Assembly: GCF_021731985.1 (NCBI RefSeq)
Contig: NZ_JAKFWH010000033.1
Location: 1-62,851, forward strand
Source: Nitrosomonas sp.
GTDB taxonomy: Bacteria; Pseudomonadota; Gammaproteobacteria; Burkholderiales; Nitrosomonadaceae
DNA length: 62,851 nt
Direction of reading: 5' to 3'
Position 1 is the stretch's first letter. The number at the start of each line of letters is the position of its first letter. The position numbers and the translations under genes were made by a program. This document shows positions 44,860 to 54,119 of the stretch, one piece after another. A model generated the notes under the pieces. That model searched no databases. It was not told the DNA's origin and worked only from the letters and a program-made list of their open reading frames with translations.

Positions 44860-46371
44860 TTACCCAAGAAATAACTTATAGGCGGGATTCTTCGTCTCAT
44901 CCCAATAGTGATAACCCAGTTGATTCAGGAATGCTTTGAAGTCAGATCTTTCTTCCGGAGGAACCTGGATTCCGATCAGCACGCGGCCATAGTCGGCGCC
45001 ATGATTGCGGTAATGAAACAAGCTGATATTCCAATTATGGCTCAAGTTGTTAAGGAAATTCATCAACGCGCCGGGACGATCAGGAAATTCAAAACGGTAG
45101 AGAATTTCGTTTTTAACGTCATGCGCGTGTCCGCCGACCAAATGACGAATATGCAGCTTGGCCATTTCGTTGTTGCTCATGTCTTCGGTAGCCAAGCCGC
45201 TTTGTTTTAATTCGCTGATCAGTTTCTGGGTTTCCTCCTGATTGCGCACCGATACGCCGACAAAAACATGCGCCACTTTCGGATCGGCATAACGGTAGTT
45301 AAATTCGGTGATGCTTTTGGCGCCCAATAAATTACAGAACTTTTTGAAACTGCCGGGTTTTTCCGGAATCGTCACGGTCAACACAGCTTCACGCCGCTCA
45401 CCGATTTCTGCGCGTTCTGAGATATGCCGCAGCCGGTCAAAATTCATATTGGCACCGGATGCAATCGCAACCAACGTTTTATGCAGGATTTTTTCACGTG
45501 CGACGTACGCTTTGATGCCCGCAACGGAAAGCGCGCCGGAAGGTTCCAGTATCGTTCGCGTATCTTCAAATACATCCTTGACTGCAGCGCAAATGGCGTC
45601 GGTATCGACCAGAATCACTTCGTCGACCAGTTCGCGGCATAAGCGGAAGGTTTCCTTGCCCACATGCCGCACCGCCACGCCGTCCGCAAATAAACCCACT
45701 TGCGCCAATTTGACCCGGCGGCCGCTTTGTAATGAACGGTACATCGCATCCGAATCGACCGGCTCGACGCCGATGATTTTGATTTTCGGATACAGCCGTT
45801 TCACATAAGCCGCTATGCCGGAAATCAACCCGCCTCCGCCAATCGGCACAAAAATCGCGTGAATATTCCCGGTATGCTGCCGCAAGATTTCCATGCCGAC
45901 TGTTCCCTGCCCGGCAATCACGTCCGGGTCATCGTAGGGATGAACAAACGTGGCTTGCTCTACTTTCGCCAGTTTTATCGCGTGCTCGTAAGCATCGTTA
46001 TAGGAATCGCCATGCAAGGCAACTGTCGCGCCCAGCGCCATCACCGCATTTACCTTGATTTGCGGCGTCGTCACCGGCATCACGATGGTCGCGCTACAGC
46101 TCAACCGCTTGGCAGCTAATGCCACACCTTGCGCATGATTACCGGCAGAGGCCGCAATCACACCGCGATTGCGCACCGCAGGCGATAACTTGATCATCTT
46201 GTTATATGCACCGCGCAGCTTGAAAGAAAAAACCTGCTGCAAATCTTCCCGCTTTAATAACACCTGATTATGGATGCGCCCGGATAAATTGGCAGCAAGC
46301 TCCAACGGACTCTCGATCGCCACATCATAAACCTGCGCGGTCAGTATTCTTTCTAGGTAATTGTTTTTCAT
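44860..46371 (-). CDS. ilvA: Threonine dehydratase, biosynthetic
   Basis: A 503-aa PLP enzyme that deaminates threonine to 2-oxobutanoate, the first step toward isoleucine. The PLP lysine lies in FSFKLRGAYNKM. SAGNHAQGVALAAKRL and the glycine loop GGGGLISGIAAYVK bind the cofactor. The last 180 residues form two ACT-like regulatory domains (for example VLTVTIPEKPGSFKKFCNLL and RFEFPDRPGALMNFLNNL), as in the isoleucine-inhibited biosynthetic form. It is monocistronic by its surroundings. Confidence 0.95.
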   Translation of the reverse strand: MKNNYLERILTAQVYDVAIESPLELAANLSGRIHNQVLLKREDLQQVFSFKLRGAYNKMIKLSPAVRNRGVIAASAGNHAQGVALAAKRLSCSATIVMPVTTPQIKVNAVMALGATVALHGDSYNDAYEHAIKLAKVEQATFVHPYDDPDVIAGQGTVGMEILRQHTGNIHAIFVPIGGGGLISGIAAYVKRLYPKIKIIGVEPVDSDAMYRSLQSGRRVKLAQVGLFADGVAVRHVGKETFRLCRELVDEVILVDTDAICAAVKDVFEDTRTILEPSGALSVAGIKAYVAREKILHKTLVAIASGANMNFDRLRHISERAEIGERREAVLTVTIPEKPGSFKKFCNLLGAKSITEFNYRYADPKVAHVFVGVSVRNQEETQKLISELKQSGLATEDMSNNEMAKLHIRHLVGGHAHDVKNEILYRFEFPDRPGALMNFLNNLSHNWNISLFHYRNHGADYGRVLIGIQVPPEERSDFKAFLNQLGYHYWDETKNPAYKLFLG

Positions 46372-46518
46372 AAAGGAAGGCGGGTAAATCCAGGTAAACT
46401 TTTAATCTGGGACTTGGAAAAGGATTTTATCACGATCAGGAGGGTGTAAGTTTTGTTGCCATTATGAAATTTCTGGAAAATAGTTACTAAAAATCTAAGC
46501 TTATTTAGGAATTCACAT

Positions 46519-47112
46519 ATGTACCCACAGCATCATAAAATCAGATCCATTACAGCAACCATCATGGTCATTATTCTAAGTGGTTGTCTCTCTACCAGCC
46601 AGGTTTTAGAAATGGGGCGAGATACTTACTCCGTAACCGCAACTGCTGATGGATATCGCCTTGCATCACAGGCGAGAGAAAGTGCCTTTCAAGCGGGAAC
46701 AGAAAAATGCACATGACTTGGCAAACGCTTTATGATCACTAATGAATCAACCGCTCGCGCGCGTATGGGAATTGACACCACAGTAACCGTGACATTTCGT
46801 TGTTTGAATGAGAACGATCCTGAATATTTAAGACCAAATGTTAGGGAAACTCTGAATAACTGTCCTTTCGAGCGCAGAGAGAAATCTATCGCGTTGATTT
46901 ACAAAGATTCCTCGCTTTGTTCGGAATGACAAACATGAGTTATTCAGAGTTTCCTTAGATAAACACCCGATGTCGTAATCGAAGACCAAAGAAAGAAAGC
47001 AATAATTGAACATGATACTTCACTTGCTGTTCCTATGGATCAATTGAAGATTCGAACTGCTCATCCACTGAACGCCAACATTAATCGTCACCAAAGTTAT
47101 GCCAGAATTTGA
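46519..47112 (+). pseudogene. Small lipoprotein gene broken by two stop codons and a MITE
   Basis: ATG 46519 starts a lipoprotein signal (IIMVIILSGC-type lipobox, LSGC) and continues RDTYSVTATADGYRLASQAR. TGA at 46714 interrupts the same frame, which resumes LGKRFMITNESTARARMGID, then TTVTVTFRCLNENDPEYLRP. A 110-bp MITE (46845-46954) follows. When it is removed, a TAA sits in frame before TPDVVIEDQRKKAIIEH, and the frame ends at TGA 47110. Without the insertion the ancestral protein would have about 160 residues. The two nonsense codons and the insertion are independent lesions, so this is not a single sequencing error. Ancestral function unknown. Confidence 0.75.
46845..46954. repeat. MITE, 110 bp, perfect 16-bp inverted repeats, TTAG target duplication
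   Basis: GGAAACTCTGAATAAC (46845-46860) and its exact complement (46939-46954) bound the element. TTAG lies directly outside both ends (46841-46844, 46955-46958). The 4-bp duplication of YTAR type and the TGAATAA inner end resemble IS5-group insertion sequences. The centre contains a CCTCGCTTTGTTCGGAATGA stretch of a kind seen in intergenic repeats of many bacteria. No transposase is encoded. Confidence 0.85.
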
Positions 47113-47522
47113 TACTGAAAAGTTTCTCAACACACCAATTTACGCATTTGACTTCCAATTCATGATATGTGAAGGATTTCCTCGAGTTCGCGGAGAATAA
47201 CATTGATTTGCAATACCAACGTGAGTTACAAGAGATCGCGCAGCGAAAAGACTGGGATCAATTTCCGCCAGATTATTGTGAACGTGAACATTTAGAAGGG
47301 GGAATCAATCATCGTTTTCGTGTGAGTCTGCCCCTGCGTATACGCTATGGCGCATTGTTGGCATTTATAACATCAGTTGAATGGTCAGTGAAATTACTTA
47401 GCATGAATGCTCTTTCTCTCGTTCCCGAGAAACGAGGCAATCCGAATCACACTGTAATGGTTTTTTCGAAGCATCCATTAATTCTTTTTCATGAGACTTG
47501 GTGGTTTACAATAAAAACTTGA
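47099..47522 (+). pseudogene. Hypothetical protein gene, probably frameshifted near its start
   Basis: ATG 47099 overlaps the end of the broken lipoprotein gene and starts MPEFDTEKFLNTPIYAFDFQ. About 22 codons later the frame changes: the frame from GTG 47169 reads VKDFLEFAENNIDLQYQREL, then QEIAQRKDWDQFPPDYCERE, with a hydrophobic stretch near the end. I do not recognise the family. The overlap suggests it was the second gene of a two-gene unit with the lipoprotein. If the GTG start is real, the gene is intact at 117 aa. Confidence 0.5.
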
Positions 47523-47918
47523 TGGAAACTCCGCATTACGCTGCTTATTTCTAATGACATCTCCCCCTTCATTCACACATATCATAATAGCTTTATCCAA
47601 AATTGGGAAATACTCATTAGATCCCGGCTGTGCCGAAGTTGGTGGCACTTTTTCTTTTATCCTCGCACATAGATCATGCTCACCTGGCTTTGTCGGATTA
47701 TCTTGCATGGCAGGCAATGGACAAAGGCTACAAGGATCTCCCGAACACAAACATCCCTTACAACTTGCAAGCACTGACGTTGCGAACATAATCAGCGACA
47801 AGCTACAAATAAAAATTACACTTACCTTCAGCACTAGCGACCCTGGCGACATATACATTCTAATTCCTTTTATTAGTATCAAATACTGTTTTACAGTTAG
47901 CAATGAACAAGAATTCAC
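47478..47918 (-). CDS. Cysteine-rich secreted or lipoprotein of unknown function
   Basis: The open frame spans 146 codons. The start is probably ATG 47858, because the signal sequence VSVIFICSLSLIMFATSVLA begins soon after it. A lipobox-like LASC follows, and then a cysteine-dense stretch CKGCLCSGDPCSLCP. The rest is polar. I do not recognise the family. The 3' end overlaps the convergent hypothetical gene by 45 bp. Metal or redox binding by the cysteine cluster is only a guess. Confidence 0.55.
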   Translation of the reverse strand: MNSCSLLTVKQYLILIKGIRMYMSPGSLVLKVSVIFICSLSLIMFATSVLASCKGCLCSGDPCSLCPLPAMQDNPTKPGEHDLCARIKEKVPPTSAQPGSNEYFPILDKAIMICVNEGGDVIRNKQRNAEFPSSFYCKPPSLMKKN

Positions 47919-48207
47919 ACTTTTTGTGTATACTGATTTTACAATATCTCAAGATGCAATAGAGCAGTAAGAGAAACATTGTGTTAGTTTCTTACGTCGG
48001 TAGTTTGATGAGACTCTATGAACTTATCCATTCTTATATCAGTAATCAGGTTTTATTGAAAAATCTTGGCGCAGAACTTAATAGCGTCACATTGCAGAGA
48101 TGCATCGGTTCACTGAATCATATGTTTCATAGAATTCTTAATTTGCTCTTTCCTTGCTATATGAATACACCATAGAAACTTATGAATTAATGACTGAAAG
48201 GGTAATT
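47919..48207 (+). other. 289-bp gap with one weak ORF
   Basis: A 64-codon frame from GTG 47981 (MLVSYVGSLMRLYELIHSYI) runs to 48175, but it has no good ribosome site and no family I know. I do not call it as a gene. The rest is AT-rich and probably contains the promoters of the divergent genes at 47858 and 48208. Confidence 0.3.
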
Positions 48208-48585
48208 ATGAAGATTAATTCCAATTTTAAAAAAAATAATTTCACCATTTTATTTACTAGAACTTGTCTCATTCTTTTTCTGAACGTTTTGGTTCTGCCT
48301 CTTGTGCACGCAGAAAATATTTCGAATCTTCAAAAAAATGCCAGTATTGCCTATGACAAAATGATGCAAGCCAAGCAATCAGCGGATACTTTAAATAAGG
48401 ATGCTGTTTTTGCAGAAAAGACATTGGCCGCAATTAAGCAGAAATTAGCCACAGCCGAGCAAGAGGCTGAAACTGCCAGAAAAAAATCAGAACAGGCTAG
48501 GATCTCAATGGAACAGGCAATCAATCAATGGAAACAAGCTTCAGATGCGTTAGCTAATGAATGGGGGAAAACTGATAGAAAATAA
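48208..48585 (+). CDS. Secreted coiled-coil protein of unknown function
   Basis: I start at ATG 48208, which has a GAAAGGG site and leads directly into a signal peptide (TCLILFLNVLVLPLVHA, cleavage before ENIS). A longer frame from 48154 lacks a site. The mature 90 residues are one long amphipathic helix rich in Ala, Lys, Glu and Gln (EKTLAAIKQKLATAEQEAET), so an extended coiled coil in the periplasm is likely. No family is recognised. It is convergent with the GNAT gene. Confidence 0.65.
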   Translation: MKINSNFKKNNFTILFTRTCLILFLNVLVLPLVHAENISNLQKNASIAYDKMMQAKQSADTLNKDAVFAEKTLAAIKQKLATAEQEAETARKKSEQARISMEQAINQWKQASDALANEWGKTDRK

Positions 48586-48591
48586 ACAGGG

Positions 48592-49029
48592 CTAATTCGA
48601 CTTCAAGAAAAGTATCATTTTGACATGAAGAATACCGGCTTCCAAAAATTCTTCCCCAGAAACCTTGAATCCAAATTTTTCGTAGAATTTAACTGCGCTC
48701 GCTTGTGCATTGAGCATTACTTTTTGTTTATGCCGGTTTCTTAATTCTTCCAGCATCTTTTGCAGCATGGCACTGCCATATCCTTTACCCCGCCATTCCT
48801 TTAATACTGCCATACGTCCAATATGACCATCCGGCAATAATCTTGCAGTCCCCACGGGTTGTCCATCAGAATTGCTTGCTAACACATGTGTACTAATTGC
48901 ATCGAACTCATCCCATTCTAAAGATTCCGGAACTTGCTGTTCATGAATAAAAACTTCAGTTCGGATAGCACGCAAAGTGAGTACTTCATCTTCCCAGCTC
49001 ACAATATGTACCGGATGAGAGTAGCGCAT
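48592..49029 (-). CDS. GNAT-family N-acetyltransferase
   Basis: A 145-aa acetyltransferase with the acetyl-CoA-binding motif in IGRMAVLKEWRGKGYGSAML and the following helix-strand block KVMLNAQASAVKFYEKFGFK. The arrangement matches the YjcF/ElaA-like small GNAT group. Its acceptor is unknown. It is the last gene after purA on this strand, 57 bp downstream. Confidence 0.88.
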   Translation of the reverse strand: MRYSHPVHIVSWEDEVLTLRAIRTEVFIHEQQVPESLEWDEFDAISTHVLASNSDGQPVGTARLLPDGHIGRMAVLKEWRGKGYGSAMLQKMLEELRNRHKQKVMLNAQASAVKFYEKFGFKVSGEEFLEAGILHVKMILFLKSN

Positions 49030-49086
49030 GATTTACTTCTTGCAGTTGGTTAGGTTGGTTACTGCACATTGAGTGACCAATGTTCA

Positions 49087-50409
<1,323 letters not shown>

Positions 50410-50417
50410 CTAAAATA

Positions 50418-51584
50418 TTAAATTTCCTCAACGATCCATTGCCCATTATGAAATACTAATTGCCTATCGCAATCCAAGGATTCGTTCTCTTGTCCCGGTA
50501 AATCCATCACAACGATTTGCCCTGAGCTGCGCAGTTGCTCGATCATATTTTCCAGTTCTTTATTTTTTTTCTGGAAAGGCGCGCGTATTCCGCTGGGATA
50601 TGTTTGAGGTTTCACCAATCTGGACAGCTCTCTGAGATCCATGCTAAAACCAGTAGCTGGCCGTGCCCGCCCGAAAGCTTTCCCTATTTCGTCATAACGT
50701 CCACCTAAAGCAATAGCGTTTGAGCAGCCATTCGCATACGCAGCAAAGACCATTCCGGTATGATAGTGATATCCACGCAAATCCGCCAAATCAAACGCAA
50801 TCTCATCGACAATTGGTTTCAATTCTTCTTCCACTATACTCAATTCATTCAATGCAGTTCTAATCTCCGGATAATCCGGCAATCGTTTAATAGCATCTAC
50901 CAAAATATTCTTATCACCATAAAGCTGAGGCAATAACATCAATGCGTCACGCGTATTTTTTTGTAACTTTATACACAATTCCTGTAAAGTCGAAACATCT
51001 TTCGCTTGCAAAACCGCAAACAATTCGGTTTCAAGTTCTCGCGATATACACGCACCTTTAATTAGACCCCGGAAAACTGCCACATGACCGAGATCCAGAT
51101 GAATTTTACTAACACCTGCGACAGACAAGCATTGCAACATGATCCGTTGAACCTCTAGATCACTTTCCAACCCTGAGTGGCCATAAAGTTCCGCACCTAC
51201 TTGCAATGGCTCTCGAGTTTGGGTTATCCCAGATGGCACGGTATGCAATACGCTATTGGCATAGCATAGACGTGTTATGCCTTCAGAATTCAACAAATGT
51301 GCATCAATTCTCGCAACTTGCGGAGTCATGTCGGCACGTAGGCCCATCATGCGCCCACTAAGCTGATCTATCACTTTGAACATATGCAAATCCATGTCGC
51401 TGCCACTGCCGGACAGCAACGATTCCACATACTCTAACAAAGGCGGCATTACCTGCTGGTATCCGTGTACCAGCAACAAATCAATGATCTGACGACGCAT
51501 TACTTCGATATGCAATGCTTCTACAGGTAATATATCCTCGACATATTCTGGAAGTAGCCAATTTTGCATGTTTATGATCGACAA
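50418..51584 (-). CDS. hisZ: ATP phosphoribosyltransferase regulatory subunit HisZ
   Basis: A 388-aa paralogue of histidyl-tRNA synthetase without its anticodon-binding domain. The class II core is seen in QVMPPLLEYVESLL, the motif-2 region MMGLRADMTPQVARIDA and the carboxyl FAAYANGCSNAIALGGRYDE. HisZ regulates the short form of HisG, so this organism should carry a short hisG elsewhere. It follows the DUF2065 gene closely. Confidence 0.93.
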   Translation of the reverse strand: MSIINMQNWLLPEYVEDILPVEALHIEVMRRQIIDLLLVHGYQQVMPPLLEYVESLLSGSGSDMDLHMFKVIDQLSGRMMGLRADMTPQVARIDAHLLNSEGITRLCYANSVLHTVPSGITQTREPLQVGAELYGHSGLESDLEVQRIMLQCLSVAGVSKIHLDLGHVAVFRGLIKGACISRELETELFAVLQAKDVSTLQELCIKLQKNTRDALMLLPQLYGDKNILVDAIKRLPDYPEIRTALNELSIVEEELKPIVDEIAFDLADLRGYHYHTGMVFAAYANGCSNAIALGGRYDEIGKAFGRARPATGFSMDLRELSRLVKPQTYPSGIRAPFQKKNKELENMIEQLRSSGQIVVMDLPGQENESLDCDRQLVFHNGQWIVEEI

Positions 51585-51613
51585 ATTGTCAACGAGAAGA
51601 ATAGAAAATAATG

Positions 51614-51799
51614 TTAACTTACGATAAGTAGCAACATTAGTCCAACCAACATTGAAGTCAGACCAATAAAACGTATCTGATGATCATTAATTTCAATCAT
51701 TTTTCTAAATGCTTCTCTCCAAGTCTGGGGAGATAAAAATGGCAGCATCCCTTCTAGAATTAACATCAAGGCAATCGCAATCAGAAAATTTTCCCACAT
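51614..51799 (-). CDS. DUF2065 family small membrane protein
   Basis: A 61-aa protein with two membrane helices (FLIAIALMLILEGMLPFLSP and FIGLTSMLVGLMLLLI) linked by a short polar loop TWREAFRKMIEINDHQ. This is the DUF2065 pattern, whose genes typically sit between hflC and hisZ or purA in proteobacteria, exactly as here. A role with the HflKC complex is suggested only by gene order. Confidence 0.85.
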   Translation of the reverse strand: MWENFLIAIALMLILEGMLPFLSPQTWREAFRKMIEINDHQIRFIGLTSMLVGLMLLLIVS

Positions 51800-51860
51800 A
51801 TTAATACAGCTCCTGCTAAATCAGGCATTCATTACGTTTTCTAAAATAGAAGAAAAAATT

Positions 51861-51914
51861 AAGAGGTTCTGTTGTAATCGAGTATAAAAATATCCACGAT
51901 TTCCAGAACCTCTT
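51861..51914 (-). terminator. Large hairpin with T-run downstream of hflC
   Basis: On the minus strand AAGAGGTTCTG (from 51914) pairs with CAGAACCTCTT (51861-51871), with an inner AATCG/CGATT stem. The sequence then runs into AATTTTTTCTTC. This is a good rho-independent terminator for the hfq-hflX-hflK-hflC unit. With its long arms it could also be the 3' end of a small RNA. Confidence 0.7.
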
Positions 51915-52043
51915 CATAAGTTACTATATGAAAAAATTACATATATTCACTAAGTAAGAAAACCATAGACTAAAACTTATTCTTCAATAAGCAAAATCTT
52001 AGTGGAATCTTCGGGCCTATCGCCAATCGATCAATCCCTCATT

Positions 52044-52919
52044 TTATTTACTAACAGCAGGATTTTTCAAATACTTGAAGAAATCGGAGGTAGGTTCAAG
52101 AATCAACATATCTCCTTTATTTTTGAAAGATTGTTTATAGGCATCAACGCTACGCCAAAAAGCATAGAATTCGGCGTCTTTCTGAAAAGCGTTTGAATAG
52201 GTTGCGGCTGCCTGACTATCACCATCACCCATCGTTTTCTGAGCTTCGCGATATGCTTCCGCCATTATGACTTCACGTTGTCTGTCGGCATCAGCACGAA
52301 TCTTCTCTGATTCAGCAGCACCAGTGGAACGTAATTCATTGGCAACCCTTTTACGTTCCGCTTCCATGCGTCTATATACCGATTCACTGACTTCCTGAGG
52401 CAAATCCACTCGTTTCAAACGCACATCAACAACTTCTACTCCAATCGAACGAGCATCGCTATCAGCTTTCTGACGCATAATTTCCATAATAACATCACGC
52501 TCACCCGAAACAACATCATGAACTGTACGATTACCAAATTCATCACGTAAACTGGCATTAATAGTTTGCGCTAAACGTGTTTGCGCTAAACTTTCATCAC
52601 CACGTACGCTGATATAGTATTGTTTCACGTCTACAATACGCCATTTCACAAACAAATCTACCAAAACGTTCTTTTTCTCCGAAGTAATAAAACGTTCAGG
52701 TTCTTCTGTGTTCATCGTCAAAATGCGTTTCTCAAAAAGACGTACATTTTGTGCGATAGGAATCTTAAAATAAAGACCAGGTTCCGTTTTAACATCAATC
52801 ACTTCCCCTAGTTGAAACAAAATAGCTTGTTGCCGCTGATCTACAATATAGATTGCAGAACTTCCCAGAAAAAACACTGCAATGATGATACCTGAAAACA
52901 CTGATGTAAAATTTTTCAT
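52044..52919 (-). CDS. hflC: HflC, regulator of FtsH protease
   Basis: A 291-aa SPFH/prohibitin-domain protein with one amino-terminal membrane helix (GIIIAVFFLGSSAIYIVDQR). The SPFH core includes FVKWRIVDVKQYYISVRGDE, and a helical region carries EVVDVRLKRVDLPQEVSESV. It starts directly after the hflK stop with no gap. HflK and HflC form a large periplasm-facing cage around FtsH and modulate its proteolysis. Confidence 0.95.
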   Translation of the reverse strand: MKNFTSVFSGIIIAVFFLGSSAIYIVDQRQQAILFQLGEVIDVKTEPGLYFKIPIAQNVRLFEKRILTMNTEEPERFITSEKKNVLVDLFVKWRIVDVKQYYISVRGDESLAQTRLAQTINASLRDEFGNRTVHDVVSGERDVIMEIMRQKADSDARSIGVEVVDVRLKRVDLPQEVSESVYRRMEAERKRVANELRSTGAAESEKIRADADRQREVIMAEAYREAQKTMGDGDSQAAATYSNAFQKDAEFYAFWRSVDAYKQSFKNKGDMLILEPTSDFFKYLKNPAVSK

Positions 52920-54098
52920 CTATCTTATCTCCCGTTCGCGGCTACGAAAAGACTCTCGTGCCCGCATTCCACTATCTGGCGCTGCCTCCTGCACCATTGG
53001 CTGCGCAGTTACTGGTGAAACTGACGTTGATCCGCTCATATTTATTAGCTTATCCAACGGCAAATACAAGAGATTATTACCATTCTTTTGATCAACGAGA
53101 ATCTTACTAGTATTGGAGAGTACCTGTTGCATCATGTCTAGATACAAACGTTCGCGCGTCACTTTTGGCGCTTTACTATATTCCACAAGAATTTGTTCAA
53201 AACGACTGGCGTCACCCTCGGCACTTACAATCACTCGTTGTTTATATCCCTCAGATTCTTGAATCAATCGAGCAGCATTACCAACAGCTCTTGGAATCAC
53301 ATCATTGGCATAAGCCTGTCCCTCATTCTTTTGCCGTTCTCTGTCTTGCCCTGCTTTTACTGCATCATCAAATGCAGCCTGAACCTGCTCTGGCGGTTGC
53401 GCATTTTGCATAGTCACTTTGCTGATAGAGATACCTATCGCATAACGATCTAGAATCTTCTGCATCAGTTGAGTCGCATTGGCTGCAACTTGCTCACGCC
53501 CTTCATAAAGGACATAGTCCATTTTACTCTTACCAATCACTTGTCTGATCGCAGTCTCAGCTGCTTGTAGAACTGCTTCTTCAGGATTTCTATTTTCAAA
53601 CAGAAAGCTTTCTGGATTATTCAATATATATTGCACCGCAAACTGAATGTCTATGATGTTCTCATCATCTGTCAACATCAATGACTCCCGGAGCACCTTG
53701 CTTCTCACATTGTTACGGTAACCAATTTCAACTGTACGAACCTGACTGACATTCACTATTTCTACTTTCTCGACAGGATAAGGTAAATGCCAACGCAAGC
53801 CTGCCGGTGTCGTGTCAGTATATTGACCAAAACGCAATACAACACCTCGATGGCCTTCATCCACAATATAAAAACCGCTTGCCAGCCACACCACCACGAG
53901 CAAGCCGAGAATCAATGCGATACTCCCGCCACTCTGTTGCTTGGGGCCTTGAGTATTTGAACCCTCATCACCTCCACCACCTTTTTTTTGCCCGAAAATA
54001 TTATTGATCTTTTTATTAACATTGCGCAGCACATCATCCAAATCTGGTGGACCGGAATCGCCTTTATTTTTTCCCCATTGTGGATCATTTAATCCCAT
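52920..54098 (-). CDS. hflK: HflK, regulator of FtsH protease
   Basis: A 392-aa SPFH protein. The amino end has a glycine-rich region before the membrane helix (IALILGLLVVVWLASGFYIV). The core includes DEGHRGVVLRFGQYTDTTPA, and the helical part GQDRERQKNEGQAYANDVIP. It is followed without spacing by hflC and preceded by hflX with 21 bp between. The pair is co-translated with the GTPase HflX and Hfq in the same operon. Confidence 0.95.
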   Translation of the reverse strand: MGLNDPQWGKNKGDSGPPDLDDVLRNVNKKINNIFGQKKGGGGDEGSNTQGPKQQSGGSIALILGLLVVVWLASGFYIVDEGHRGVVLRFGQYTDTTPAGLRWHLPYPVEKVEIVNVSQVRTVEIGYRNNVRSKVLRESLMLTDDENIIDIQFAVQYILNNPESFLFENRNPEEAVLQAAETAIRQVIGKSKMDYVLYEGREQVAANATQLMQKILDRYAIGISISKVTMQNAQPPEQVQAAFDDAVKAGQDRERQKNEGQAYANDVIPRAVGNAARLIQESEGYKQRVIVSAEGDASRFEQILVEYSKAPKVTRERLYLDMMQQVLSNTSKILVDQKNGNNLLYLPLDKLINMSGSTSVSPVTAQPMVQEAAPDSGMRARESFRSREREIR

Positions 54099-54119
54099 AT
54101 TAATTCCTGTTTTGTTCGT

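Noticed and set aside
47981..48175. 64-codon plus-strand ORF in the gap before the coiled-coil gene
   Set aside because: GTG start without ribosome site and no recognisable features. Left as a weak candidate only.
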